Shown piece by piece: positions 38,201 to 46,996 of a stretch of 64,000 bases of DNA. The notes beneath the pieces are model-generated. The model saw nothing but the letters and a program-made list of their open reading frames with translations. It was not told where the DNA came from and did no database searches. The translations under genes and the position numbers were made by a program. Positions within the stretch are counted from its first letter, which is position 1. Every line of letters begins with the position of its first letter. This DNA is from G965212025 sp965215765 (GTDB lineage: Bacteria; Pseudomonadota; Gammaproteobacteria; Poriferisulfidales; Oxydemutatoraceae), in assembly GCA_965215765.1 (NCBI GenBank), contig OZ244118.1:2604001-2668000 (forward strand), in the 5' to 3' direction.

Positions 38201-39125
38201 TCTAGGGAGAGCACCGACTCACACATATCAGTATCTCGCGTGGGGACGAAACCATGAGTCGATCAATGATGAAGACCTAGCCAGTATCCTGGAAAAGATC
38301 TTGACCAAGGATGGTGGCACTAGAGTAGCGGTTGAAATTCTTCGCATGCGGTTTGGTGGCAACAATGCGGAATCACGCGAGTACAGCGAGGTCTTGATTG
38401 ATGCGGCGAGGAAAACACTCATGATGCATCCTTTTGATCAGAGGGGGCATCAACATGATAGCGAAGACTATGCCTTGGCCAATATCGCCGCAAGAAGTCT
38501 TGGTGAGTCTTATGGTGGCGCTGTTGTTGCCAATGCATTGGCGAAAAAACTTGCAGACGCACTCTTCACTCATCAAACAAATACTTTACGCCACATTAAG
38601 TTGCTCAATACACTCGCAGAAAAACAACCCAAGATCTTTCTTGATAAATTTCTAGGTAAAGAAGGTACGGAGCAAGCTCAACTTGAAGGTTTATCCTTTC
38701 GTGATTTCGATAGAGGTGAGAATCCTATGACCAAAATATCGGACGATACGATCATCGCTTGGTGCGAGGAGGACCCACCATCCCGATATGTAATTGCGAT
38801 TGCAGCTGTCTATGCGTTCGAGAAATTTAGCGAAACCGGAAAATACAAATGGCGGCCGATCGTCAATGCTATTCTCAGCAAGGCGCCAGAGCCGGAAAAA
38901 ATAGTTGCACAATTGAGGAGAGTGCTCAGCCCATCATCTTGGTGTGGTTCACTTACCGATATTCTAGAAGAGAGATCTGTTCTCTTGGCAGACCTTTGTG
39001 AGCATGGGGATGCGACAATTGCTTCGTATGCAAAGAGGTATTACACGCATTTAAAGCAAAGGATAGCAAGTGACCGTGAAAAAGAAGAAAAGCGGAATAG
39101 AAATCGCAACGAGACCTTTGAATAA
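35283..39125 (+). CDS. Nuclease-STAND NTPase, Avs-like defence protein
   Basis: A 1280-residue cytosolic protein with the architecture of antiviral STAND NTPases. These detect a phage protein with a C-terminal sensor, oligomerise through the NTPase, and fire an N-terminal effector. The effector region looks like a PD-(D/E)xK-type nuclease: GGHQDAKDGGLDVVVRD with Asp56, then GFQVKKSD with Gln79-x-Lys81. The P-loop is GLSGVGKT (243-250) and Walker B is RTVLIVDN (297-304). The last 700 or so residues are helical repeats without clear family marks. An aggagg lies 14 bases before the ATG. It stands alone, preceded by hsdR debris and followed by tRNA relic C. The exact Avs class cannot be set by eye. 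Confidence 0.72.
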   Translation: MSTLLEITGDDIAALKDDDLRTLIGRLCEADYRSDGLPTKGITWGGHQDAKDGGLDVVVRDVVSPPASRNVPRSNTGFQVKKSDMPWGRIQEEMRPKKVLRPSIKALIEDKGAYIIVSSGDSVTDSMLSERKDAMREAVKGEDNHEDLHLNFLDRGRVATWVRSHPSLAVWVCNKIGSPIKGWQPYDNWANAPGGLEEKYLRDDSLRLHDLETPRDKDQSAADGLGKIRSILADPGASVRLIGLSGVGKTRFVQALFDSRIGEHALNSSQAIYTDMSDEPEPSPVTLASQFINDKSRTVLIVDNCPPDLHGRLTKECSKPNNSTISVITVEYDVRDDIPEERTSIFRLEPASNELVEKLVAKRFPNIGQVNAQTVAKLSGGNAQVAIVLANTVRYGETLSGFRSEKLFERLFCQRHSSDKSLLVSAQACALVYSFRGEDATTDASELRFLGLLVKKTGRDLFRDVAELKKRDLVQSRGVWRAVLPHAIANRLAKQALETIPKETLVNGFLKKSSERLIKSFTRRLSYLHDSETAVAIVETWLEPEGWIGESIHNLNSFNADVLKNIAPVSPEATLLAIERTANGSEGATFAFKENAHYEVVVQLLRHLAYDPKLFERSVNLIVRFAPIENQNILHDPTLNVLQPLFYLYLSGTHASVEARATVIQNLLDSEEAARHELGLLLLDATLEALHFSSSHKFEFGSWPRDYGYEPKTRKDIDHWFDSFIKICTDLALLNHPLTEQARELLANKLRGLWAKGMLAAIEGAVEKLLEQGAWNEGWIAVQDIIRYDSKDFDENTRERLLSLEKRLKPQDLLEKARTFALSDQHGTFDLEADFNDDEPSPPSYEKVNEATRKIGTEVARDPNVFQKLLPALVSTNNSRLYNFGQGLAEGCADKVELFGTLRNTFEKTPPDQRQINVILGFLSHSARTDPAFYNTTLDELTDDKVMAEWFLKLQTTTTIDQRGVERLHKALDLGRAPTHTYQYLAWGRNHESINDEDLASILEKILTKDGGTRVAVEILRMRFGGNNAESREYSEVLIDAARKTLMMHPFDQRGHQHDSEDYALANIAARSLGESYGGAVVANALAKKLADALFTHQTNTLRHIKLLNTLAEKQPKIFLDKFLGKEGTEQAQLEGLSFRDFDRGENPMTKISDDTIIAWCEEDPPSRYVIAIAAVYAFEKFSETGKYKWRPIVNAILSKAPEPEKIVAQLRRVLSPSSWCGSLTDILEERSVLLADLCEHGDATIASYAKRYYTHLKQRIASDREKEEKRNRNRNETFE

Positions 39126-39293
39126 AATTATAAATCTGGCGATCAAATTGTGAATAAAGGCTCAATTTTTGTGACTTTTTCGAGCAGCAAGTTGGCTCAG
39201 GAATTCCACCACTACCAGAAGGCAAATTTACCAAGGCTAAAGATTTTAGAGAAAGTTACCTCATGGAAACTTCATAACTAGTCGTTGGAAAAT

Positions 39294-39338
39294 TGGTGAA
39301 CCCGGCTGGACTCAAACATGTGACCAACTGGTTATGAG
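39294..39338 (-). pseudogene. tRNA relic C (3' half, att-like)
   Basis: Aligns with the 3' half of the tRNA at 55598: tggtgaacccggctggact and then ccaactggttatgag. Similarity stops at the anticodon. Upstream flank similarity extends back to about 39170 (gagcagcaagttggctcagg matches 55507-55526). This is the pattern left when an island inserts into a tRNA gene. Confidence 0.7.
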
Positions 39339-39564
39339 ATTACATTGCCATGATGCTAACCCAATAAATTGCCCGATTAACAATCACTTGCGTGGTCGTA
39401 CCGTTACCAGTTCAGTAAAAGTAGTAGACTTGGTTCGTACCGGAATCCACGTTTATCATGCAACTTGGGTATAAGGCAGTGATTCACCAGATTTTTCATT
39501 TTGAGCTCTTGCTACGTGTACATTTTTAACAATGTTAAGTGGACAACATCCAAGCCAGTTCGTT

Positions 39565-40893
39565 TTATTGTTTAAAGATTACAGGTTTTCCTTGCGATGA
39601 ACTGGAATAAGAAACCGTAGCAATCAAGTGCTTTTCATTGTAAAGTGAAATGGTTCCTCCATTATTGCCAAGTTGCATACCTCCAGGAAGGATTCTGTTG
39701 AGCTTGAACCGTCTTCTTTCACCTGCGATCAAAGCTCCTTTCAATTTCATTGAGCGGGACATTTTATCTTTGAGCTCATAGTTTGATATATCTATCTCAT
39801 TCTCTACATTGCTGACAAGCTCAACCCATTCACCAGTTTTATCTGTTCCTTTGGGATTAACCATAGCAGAGACAATGCTTATTTTTCCATTATTAATCGC
39901 TTTGTCCGTTGTGTGGCTGACTGGAGAGTTCGAATTATTGTCTTCTGGTACGCACCTGTCAACTAAACCTCTGTATTTTGGAAAGAATGAGCGGATATAT
40001 TTACCTTTCTTTCCACTTTTTTTAACACTTCGGTAAAGAATCAGATCGAAGCAACCTTTGTTGAGAACCAGTCGGATTTCATCATTTTTATGCACAATGC
40101 CCTTTCTTGCTTCAAACATGGCAACAGTGCCTAACGCAATTTCGCACTCTGGGGAACGGCCAACAAAAAAACCACCTTTTTTCTTTAACAGCTCTACTTG
40201 TTCACCGTGCATGTTTTTAATACTCAAGATCATTCGCAGTGTTGCAACAATCGGCTGATCGGGGCCTTGACCTCCTAAATCGTATTTATAACCTAGATAG
40301 TTCACGCGTCCATATTTTTCATCAAGATAGAACTTAATCCATGAATGGTATCCTGAGATTTTACCGATAACGTCAGCAGAATCTCTACTTCGATTGAATT
40401 TTCCTTCACCTACAAACACATGCTCAAACCCAGAGCAGAAATTTGTTGGATTCCTGGTATAGTAGTTGGTGTAGAATTCAAACCACATCTTTTTTACTTC
40501 ACTAAAAAACCCATCATCGCTTAGATTATAGTTCAGTTTGTTATCAATGTATTCCCTCGCTAAATTAAATGGCTCACTTTTAAAGCATGCCATCAGGAAG
40601 CCATCAATTTCCTTCTCTTCTATGTCTGTTACTTTCTCACGACCTTTTGTGTTTAGCACATAATTGTCTAATAGAGCAATAAGTTTTTTATATGTATCTC
40701 GCTCTAATACAGCTTCTTTCACATAGTGGAAAAGAGGGGTAGTTGCTAAGTCAATACTTGGATTACCATCTGCTTTTACTGATTCATTTAAAATGACATC
40801 TGCTGATGGATTGAATGGATTACCATTTGCATTAAGGGTTGACACAGTACAGCCGTTGCTGTCCGATTCCCATATACGATTATATATACTCAT
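39565..40893 (-). CDS. EndoU endoribonuclease with C-terminal lamin-tail domain
   Basis: A 442-residue protein in two parts. Residues of about 50-290 form an EndoU (XendoU/PP11-like) ribonuclease domain. SGFEHVF carries His158, GYHSWIKFYLDEKYG carries His183, and the likely catalytic Lys is among 237-239 just before GGFFVGRSPECE. EndoU enzymes cut single-stranded RNA at U residues. Residues of about 335-440 form a lamin-tail (LTD) beta-sandwich: KISIVSAMVNPKGTDKTGEWVELV and MQLGNNGGTISLYNE. There is no signal peptide, transport domain or neighbouring immunity gene. Full-length EndoU of this type is best known from eukaryotes; bacterial forms are usually toxin tips. It could be an intracellular RNA-cutting effector. 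LTD may mediate binding or surface association. Confidence 0.8.
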   Translation of the reverse strand: MSIYNRIWESDSNGCTVSTLNANGNPFNPSADVILNESVKADGNPSIDLATTPLFHYVKEAVLERDTYKKLIALLDNYVLNTKGREKVTDIEEKEIDGFLMACFKSEPFNLAREYIDNKLNYNLSDDGFFSEVKKMWFEFYTNYYTRNPTNFCSGFEHVFVGEGKFNRSRDSADVIGKISGYHSWIKFYLDEKYGRVNYLGYKYDLGGQGPDQPIVATLRMILSIKNMHGEQVELLKKKGGFFVGRSPECEIALGTVAMFEARKGIVHKNDEIRLVLNKGCFDLILYRSVKKSGKKGKYIRSFFPKYRGLVDRCVPEDNNSNSPVSHTTDKAINNGKISIVSAMVNPKGTDKTGEWVELVSNVENEIDISNYELKDKMSRSMKLKGALIAGERRRFKLNRILPGGMQLGNNGGTISLYNEKHLIATVSYSSSSQGKPVIFKQ

Positions 40894-41749
40894 TTTTTGA
40901 AATCCTCTTTACTAAGTAACTTGAACGGTGTGAATGCATTTTTGGATTGGCTACAGACATACGAAGTTGCGACTCAAGCGACAACGCGACAAAGCCTATT
41001 GCAATATTCATACAATTTTTCAACTCGGATTCTGTAACAACGTCACTGCTTCTTGTCTTCCGACAACTTCCACCAGTTCCAAACTGCAACTAAGGAACGC
41101 ATGTTACACCAGTACACCCGGAATGGAAGGGGCAGTTAATTTTGCATTGTCCATTGAATCCAAGGTCTGACTCATTCTGTCATCATCCTGTTTGGTTTAA
41201 CTGTTCCCCTACACCATCCGATAGTTGTACCCAACATTACCGCAGAGAGCTGCCTACAAAGCATCGTCGATCTGTCCGTGTATGAATACGGAACCAACTG
41301 ATCAGTGATGTCGTGCCTGAATCTATAGGAATTGACAGACCCGGGGAATCCGCAGTTGACCGGTAAGTTGGTGATCTTGCATGAATACGGCTATCTCAGT
41401 ATCGCTCGAAAGTTACATGACAAGTTTATCCAACCAGTTACAGCCATTGGCATTAACACCAAGCTGATAGTCAACCTGGATTGGTGAGGACCTAAATACC
41501 GAAGAGTTGCCGGTGAACCTCAAACCGTGGTTGGTCAGCTGCATACCTTCATGCAATCGTTAATTGGGCGGTTGCATCTCGAAGCATAGGGCTCCACTGA
41601 TCTGACGGCATTCATCCAGAACTTCATTGAGCTGTTAAAGCTTAACAAGTGCGGTATTCAGTGCCAGATGAACACCGGCAAGGCTATCGATAACACGCGA
41701 GATGAGTGCGTCATATTTTACCGGCAGGTTGCAAAAGAGTAATCGCTTG
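40894..41749. other. Degenerate region upstream of the AT-rich ORFs
   Basis: No intact gene is seen. Scraps of plus-strand coding sense appear between about 41360 and 41743 (for example DLTAFIQNFIELLKLNKCG) with several stops, so this is a decayed gene of unknown family. The frame at 40880-41089 on the minus strand is short and unsupported. Confidence 0.4.
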
Positions 41750-41778
41750 TTGACAGTTGCGAAAATATATGGTACATT
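41750..41778 (+). promoter_or_regulatory. Sigma70-type promoter before the AT-rich ORFs
   Basis: A perfect -35 TTGACA (41750-41755), a 17-base AT-rich spacer and a -10-like TACATT (41773-41778). It is placed about 65 bases before the ORF at 41843. Confidence 0.55.
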
Positions 41779-41842
41779 TAATTAGATGGGTCGACTAAAT
41801 TATTAGTAGTTTCTTACGCAATTTTGCGTTATTCTATAAATT

Positions 41843-42130
41843 ATGGAACAAATAATGAAAAAAATCTTAGTTGATCCAGAGTATATAAACCCTATAAAAT
41901 ATAAAAACAAAATGTGCTCAGATCTTGAATATGAATTAAGCGTTATTTCCCTAAAAGTTATAAAAGGAACCAGACGAACAGATAAAAAATTAGAAAAAAT
42001 AAATTTGTTGGTAATTTTCTTTGGTGCAGTTGCTTCGTCAAGACCCCCTAATTACACACCCAAAGAATTTTTGCCGGGTGAGTCAAGAGATATGTTCACT
42101 CCAAAAATTCCAAATTTGTTTACACGCTAA
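41843..42130 (+). CDS. Small AT-rich hypothetical protein (95 aa)
   Basis: A 95-codon frame rich in Lys and Ile codons, unlike the base composition of its neighbours, which suggests recent transfer. No domain is recognised. A moderately hydrophobic segment (INLLVIFFGAVASS) lies in the second half, followed by a Pro-rich end. A second ATG four codons in is an equally good start. It probably shares a transcript with 42193-42462 from the promoter at 41750. Confidence 0.45.
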   Translation: MEQIMKKILVDPEYINPIKYKNKMCSDLEYELSVISLKVIKGTRRTDKKLEKINLLVIFFGAVASSRPPNYTPKEFLPGESRDMFTPKIPNLFTR

Positions 42131-42192
42131 TTTGTGTAATTATAGTAAGTAGGTACAAATTATAAAGGATAAACTAAGATGGAACAAAAGTC

Positions 42193-42462
42193 ATGTTTAA
42201 TTTTGATTGGAGATACAAAAATATGAGATTATTTATTAAAAAAATATGGGCTATATTTTTCAATCATAATATTGAAGAATCTGATTACAGCAAAATAACT
42301 AATGATAAATTAAAAGACATAGGGGATAGATTAAAAGACATAGAGGATAGATTAAAAACTCTGGATAAGGGACTACTAATTGTTGTATCAGAACAAAAAG
42401 AGCAATATAAGCTAATCAAAAGAATTACACAACTTTTAGCACGAACAGTGGATAGATTGTAA
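42193..42462 (+). CDS. Small AT-rich protein with coiled-coil repeat (89 aa)
   Basis: An 89-codon frame; an internal ATG at 42223 after ttggagatac is a good alternative start. An N-terminal hydrophobic/aromatic segment (IKKIWAIFFN) is followed by short repeats DKLKDIGDRLKDIEDRLK that should form a coiled coil. The protein ends in a basic helix. It may be a small membrane-anchored coiled-coil protein. Family unknown. Composition matches the ORF before it. Confidence 0.5.
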   Translation: MFNFDWRYKNMRLFIKKIWAIFFNHNIEESDYSKITNDKLKDIGDRLKDIEDRLKTLDKGLLIVVSEQKEQYKLIKRITQLLARTVDRL

Positions 42463-43090
42463 TTTAAGGAGGAAAGTCAATGAAAAATTGGAGATATTCA
42501 AACAGCTGCTGGACAACAAGGTATCACTGTATGCCGAGTGGTTTAGTGGCTAGTGAACAAGACCGCTGAGCATGGGAAGTCGGACGTTTTGTGTATCAGC
42601 ACACGAATGGCTAATGGGTGGATACAAATCCAGGGCGATGACAACGGTTGTGGTACTGATGTGGAAAATTGCCCAAAGGTCATGGGCTAAGTGGCTTGAA
42701 TAAGCGGGCGATTGCCCTTAACAGCACTAAGCAGGCTAGAGTGTACCAAGTGGTGGCCGCTCGGTTTCCATCGTATTCCCCCCGCAATGGGAAGCTACAT
42801 GAACAAAAACACAGACCCTCTAAAGTGCTGTTAATGGATGTTCATCCCACTTGTACGATATGCACTAGATGAATTCAAGGAACCAAGAAAATACTCCCTG
42901 CGAACATCAGGCACTTCATACAGTAAATGTACTAACTTACCTGAATCTTGATGAAACCCAGCCCTGTAGTTAATCTAGATGACCTCCGGTGAGAATGCCG
43001 AATTTTGCCTTTCGGCCAAGGCGGAATTCCCGAGCTAATTTGAAGGTTTTGGAGAAAGTAACCACACGGTGATCCACATGGTTGTTGGTG
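42463..43090. other. Degenerate stretch before tRNA relic D
   Basis: No intact gene is supported. A 67-codon frame at 42669 is Lys/Arg-rich and interrupted on both sides, and reads like debris. From about 43030 the sequence becomes the tRNA flank (ttggagaaagtaaccacacggtg). Confidence 0.4.
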
Positions 43091-43097
43091 AATAAAT

Positions 43098-43140
43098 TGG
43101 TGAATCCAGCTGAACTCGAACTAGCACCTAATGGATTGCA
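43098..43140 (-). pseudogene. tRNA relic D (3' half, att-like)
   Basis: tggtgaatccagctgaactcga followed by caccTaatggatt matches the 3' half of the tRNA at 55598, with the upstream flank (gagaaagtaaccacacggtg) also matching. Similarity ends near the anticodon. Beyond it, gcgcgatgagtcaggag resembles the sequence after relic E (cgatgagtcgggag). Confidence 0.65.
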
Positions 43141-43314
43141 AGATCGCGCGATGAGTCAGGAGCACCATAGATTCTCAAGTTTAACAACAACTTAAGATTT
43201 GCCGGAGTCCGGATACACAACCGCGACATCCGGAGCCACAATAATCATCATGTGCGCGAAGTGGTTCTGCACCATTTTTTTACACGTATCTGCACTCACC
43301 AAAGAACGTAAAAC

Positions 43315-44583
43315 CTAAAAAAAGAATGAGTCGAGAATGCTCCCTGCTAATTGCGCCGCAAGAACTGGCGGCACCGCATTTCCAACTTGGGTGAATTGCC
43401 TGGCGTGAGCACCGGAAAAAATAAAATCGTCTGGAAACGTTTGCAGGCGAGCACACTCTCGTACCGACAGTGTTCGAGGAATATTTGGATGGAGGTGAGA
43501 GCGTCCACCACCACGTGTTCCACCTGCTATAACTGTCTTTGATGGCCTGTTGGGGTCTAATCTATCCACACGTCCTAGTTGATCCCGCTCGCCGACAACT
43601 AGAGACATATACCTGAAAACTGAATCAGCTTTGTGTTTTCTTGTTACGTGATTCTCCACACCTTCAAGAGTTTTCTCGAGTGCCTTCCAACAACTAACGA
43701 GCTTTGTTGAGGGCTGTGGCACCGTAAGTGACTTGCAAGACCGCGAACCAATTAAGAATAGCCGCCGTCTCTGCTGCGGTACTCGATAGAATTGTGCGTC
43801 AACAATCAAGGGTGCTGCGACTTGATATCCGCTACCAGAAAGAAGTTTGGTAGCGTTGGAGACCTGCTTTCCGCCATCAATATCCAATAAGCCGGTAACG
43901 TTCTCAATTAGAAAGGCGTAAGGCTTGAACTCAACAATGAACCTAATGAAGTCAAATAACAAATTGCCGTTAGTTTTGTGATCAAAGCCTGTACGCTTAA
44001 AATTCTTTTCTGATTTTTTGAACCGCTGGTTCGCGGCAATTGAAAAGGGCTGGCACGGGGGGCCACCCACAAAAACACCATCAAAAAACTTGCACCGGCC
44101 TAGTTTTTTTCGAAGCAAGGAACTAAGCGTCTCGAAATCTGAAACGTCACTCGTACAAATCGGCAAGCCGCTTACGTTGAAAGAAGGATAATTAATTCGC
44201 AGCGTATTACAAAAAACCTCGTTATTATCAATTAGGGCTTCATGGCGAAAGCCTGCTGCCTTAAACCCAAGATCCATACCCCCACAGCCTGAGAAAAAGC
44301 TGACCATTGGTATGTCATGCGCTTTCTTGGAAAAGTCATCAAGAGTGTAGTATCTATCCGTATTGCTTGAAATGGGCGCAGTAAAGTTGTAACGGAGATC
44401 ATCGTACGTTAGCCCCTCGGACTCAAGGACTTGCGATAAGTTTGAGCCCGTGGACTCACACTGCTTCAAGATCTGTATTTGTCGCTTGACCAGCTTAGAG
44501 AAAGCTCTTGGCTGCGTGGGCTTGAGGAGCTCATCCAGAACATTCTGAACATGAGTCACCACGCTTCTTTCCCGTAAGACCAT
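43315..44583 (-). CDS. DNA cytosine-5 methyltransferase
   Basis: A 422-residue C5-cytosine methyltransferase, the modification half of a predicted type II restriction-modification system. Motif I is SFFSGCGGMDLGF (about 95-107). Motif IV is GGPPCQPFS with catalytic Cys177. Motif VI is LIENVTG (225-231). Motif VIII is VPQQRRRLFLIG and motif X is QVGNAVPP. The target-recognition stretch between VIII and IX is short. About 90 residues precede motif I, an N-terminal extension with helical character. The gene lies 13 bases after the HNH nuclease gene on the same strand, so both are likely co-transcribed. Target sequence cannot be inferred. Confidence 0.92.
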   Translation of the reverse strand: MVLRERSVVTHVQNVLDELLKPTQPRAFSKLVKRQIQILKQCESTGSNLSQVLESEGLTYDDLRYNFTAPISSNTDRYYTLDDFSKKAHDIPMVSFFSGCGGMDLGFKAAGFRHEALIDNNEVFCNTLRINYPSFNVSGLPICTSDVSDFETLSSLLRKKLGRCKFFDGVFVGGPPCQPFSIAANQRFKKSEKNFKRTGFDHKTNGNLLFDFIRFIVEFKPYAFLIENVTGLLDIDGGKQVSNATKLLSGSGYQVAAPLIVDAQFYRVPQQRRRLFLIGSRSCKSLTVPQPSTKLVSCWKALEKTLEGVENHVTRKHKADSVFRYMSLVVGERDQLGRVDRLDPNRPSKTVIAGGTRGGGRSHLHPNIPRTLSVRECARLQTFPDDFIFSGAHARQFTQVGNAVPPVLAAQLAGSILDSFFF

Positions 44584-44596
44584 TTTACTTTCACAA

Positions 44597-45772
44597 TCAC
44601 GAATTTAATGCAGCCTTCGTTTCCACGTAGACATCATGAGCCTGTTCATACGACGCGAAGTCTTCAATCTCATTTTCTTTGAGCCATACCCTGTAATACG
44701 AGTGGACTGCTCGGTGACAAGTGGGGCACAGACCCACCAAGTCGGAGACGCTGGTACCCAAACTTTCAACTCTGACAGGAGACGATAACGGCAACAGGTG
44801 GTGAACTTCAAGCAGTTTGTCGACCCACGGGTACCTGTTTGTAACATCCAATTCACACATGTTGCAGTGATATGGCTTCTCGATACTATTGAAGTAGAAC
44901 TCTCGCAGCTTGCGGCTCCTTTCGGTTCGGAGGTGGGTTACTCGAACTTTCTTTCCCTCAGTAAACACTGTGTCCGCATTGAACACACGGCTGGGAATCT
45001 CGACTATTTTGAAGTTCTCCGGCTTCGAGCCTCCCAGCGATAAAATCTCTTTGTTCGAGTCTGCATGACGGTTTGAGTAGACAGGAGTTGCCAAGGCCTC
45101 AATTTGTTCGAACGCACCCACGTCGTCGGCATCAATGTCAAGAATTAATTGTGGATTCCTCCACTTGAGAAAATCGAGTTGGCTGAGGAAAACAATCAAT
45201 TCTCGCATCTGCCTTGGCTCATCGCCAGTGGCGTGGTATCCACTTGTCGTGAGATCCGAAAAGCCTAGAGTAGCCTCGCTACCTTTCACACCGTTCCCAA
45301 CCAAAAGGTCGAAAATCTCGTCAAGCGTAATTGTTGTTTGCGAACCAGTTGAATTTCGCGCGAGGAGTAGCTTTAAGATGCTACAGAAGGGGAAATGTTG
45401 TTCACCAGTAGGAGAGTAGCCCTGAAAAGCTGGAGACGGATAATAAAACCTTGGGACAATGTACGATAAGTAATCATCAATTGTTACGGCTTGAACAGGG
45501 TTTGCAACTTGGCGACATAAATCAGTGCAAACTAATCGATTATCAACAGTAGTTGCCAGCATTGCGCACTTGAAAACACGTCCGTAATTCCTCCACACAC
45601 GGTAGCTGTCAGGCGCAAAAGGCAATCCAAGCGTAGCTACCAACTGTTCGCGCAACGAGTCAGAGACAACATTTATCTCAGTGCCATCGAAGTCAACAAG
45701 CACAGACGCAGCCTTTTTTAAGTTGTCGTACCTTAGGTAGTCAAGCCGCCCTTGATCCCATCGCCAGTTCAT
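44597..45772 (-). CDS. HNH endonuclease, restriction partner of the methyltransferase
   Basis: A 391-residue protein with a C-terminal HNH domain. YHCNMCELDV supplies a CxxC pair, LLEVHHLLPLS supplies the HH catalytic region, and GLCPTCHRAVH supplies the second CxxC and the terminal His. This zinc-stabilised HNH fold is common in type II restriction enzymes and Mrr/McrA-like nucleases. The 280-residue N-terminal part is not recognised and probably reads DNA sequence. The pairing with the C5 methyltransferase directly downstream supports a restriction role. The nuclease gene comes first on the transcript, an order that usually needs some control to protect the host on entry; no controller gene is visible. 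Confidence 0.82.
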   Translation of the reverse strand: MNWRWDQGRLDYLRYDNLKKAASVLVDFDGTEINVVSDSLREQLVATLGLPFAPDSYRVWRNYGRVFKCAMLATTVDNRLVCTDLCRQVANPVQAVTIDDYLSYIVPRFYYPSPAFQGYSPTGEQHFPFCSILKLLLARNSTGSQTTITLDEIFDLLVGNGVKGSEATLGFSDLTTSGYHATGDEPRQMRELIVFLSQLDFLKWRNPQLILDIDADDVGAFEQIEALATPVYSNRHADSNKEILSLGGSKPENFKIVEIPSRVFNADTVFTEGKKVRVTHLRTERSRKLREFYFNSIEKPYHCNMCELDVTNRYPWVDKLLEVHHLLPLSSPVRVESLGTSVSDLVGLCPTCHRAVHSYYRVWLKENEIEDFASYEQAHDVYVETKAALNS

Positions 45773-46842
45773 TCAATCGTACCTTTGGTTGTGTTAAATG
45801 TACTGCTCGTATGTGGAACCCCATAAAATATGCCGTTCTGCAGAACCTCTCTGCTTGATTCCACGTACTCACTCATGTGGACACAAAGAACTTGTGCAGC
45901 TGTGTCTGGCCAAGTGCATGGCAGGTATCAATAAAATCTCTTCGAAGCGGTGAATCCGCCCGAATTCGGAGGTCTAATTCCTTCATACACGTTCCTTGGT
46001 GACACACAGAGTGTTCTGAAAAGTTTTACGTGTAGAGGCTACGCTTATGCAAGCGAAATGCCAAGAGGTGGATATTGGCTCCTGAACGTGACAGACTATG
46101 AAACCGGGTCAGTTGGAAATGATCGAAAGCTCCGTAGTAAGTGGGGATGGTGGACTAGGCTGGACTTGAGGCAGCGACCAGTGGATTATGCGATCACATC
46201 GATGAGTCGGGAGAACCACGAATTCCCCGGGATAACCCCTTCAACGGTCGCACCGTTATCAGTTTCCGCACCTGGTGAAGTCTGGGTCGTACCGGAACCA
46301 TAAATTCCGATGGATTTTGGATGTAAGGTCATGGTCAAGCCGTTTTTCATTCCAAACTCTGGCCACTTTTTTGTCATCATCCGACGATTTGATCGGAGTA
46401 AAAAGCTACCCATTTACCGTTGTCCTTCACCCAGTTTGGTTTGACGGTTCCCCTGCATCAGCCGGAATCACCGCCATGTCATTACTCACAGACGACCAAC
46501 TCAACAGTATCGTGGATACGATTATTGATGAACGTGGAACCCTTTTGTCTGGTGGCGAGGTGGTGGAAGCGACCGGATTGAACCTGGAAAATATATCCGG
46601 ACTCGGGATCGGCCGCTTTCACCCATAGCGGCCATTCGACAGATCCGGATTAGTACCTTCTCGGTAGGCTCCAAACGGCACACTGCTGACCTTCATGGGT
46701 TGGCAATCCCAATTTCCGCAGGGTTGATAGGGCACCCCACCAGTCAACTTGTTTTACCGACAACTTTGGAATGTTTCATGATTTGCGGTGTCACCACTAA
46801 TAGGTTGCGCAGGCAGTGCTATGAGCTTTTGGTTACTTTTAG
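45773..46842. other. Non-coding/degenerate stretch with tRNA relic E
   Basis: Holds tRNA relic E (46148-46190) and the likely promoter of the HNH-methyltransferase pair near 45780-45850. A plus-strand frame up to 46628 ends in LLTDDQLNSIVDTIIDE and similar scraps of unknown origin. No intact gene is supported. Confidence 0.4.
46148..46190 (-). pseudogene. tRNA relic E (3' half, att-like)
   Basis: tggtggactaggctggactt and gcgaccagtggattatg match the 3' half of the tRNA at 55598 with about six changes. Similarity stops just past the anticodon. Confidence 0.6.
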
Positions 46843-46856
46843 TTGAAAGTGATCAA
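46843..46856. promoter_or_regulatory. FNR/DNR-like operator upstream of nitric oxide reductase
   Basis: ttgaaagtgatcaa matches the FNR/DNR dyad TTGATNNNNATCAA at nine of ten defined positions. It lies about 140 bases before the reductase start. Such sites recruit oxygen- or nitric-oxide-responsive Crp/Fnr regulators, a fitting control for a denitrification gene. The -10 element downstream is not clear. Confidence 0.5.
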
Positions 46857-46996
46857 AAGCTTGTGCGAACGGAGGCCGAATTTTTCAGGCATTACGTAAA
46901 TAACCGGAAAAAGGCGGGAAACTGGATTGGATTTCGCAGATTGATATCGCCAGATAGGCCTTGTACGCTCTCTATACTTTGCCAGAAGGAACAAAT

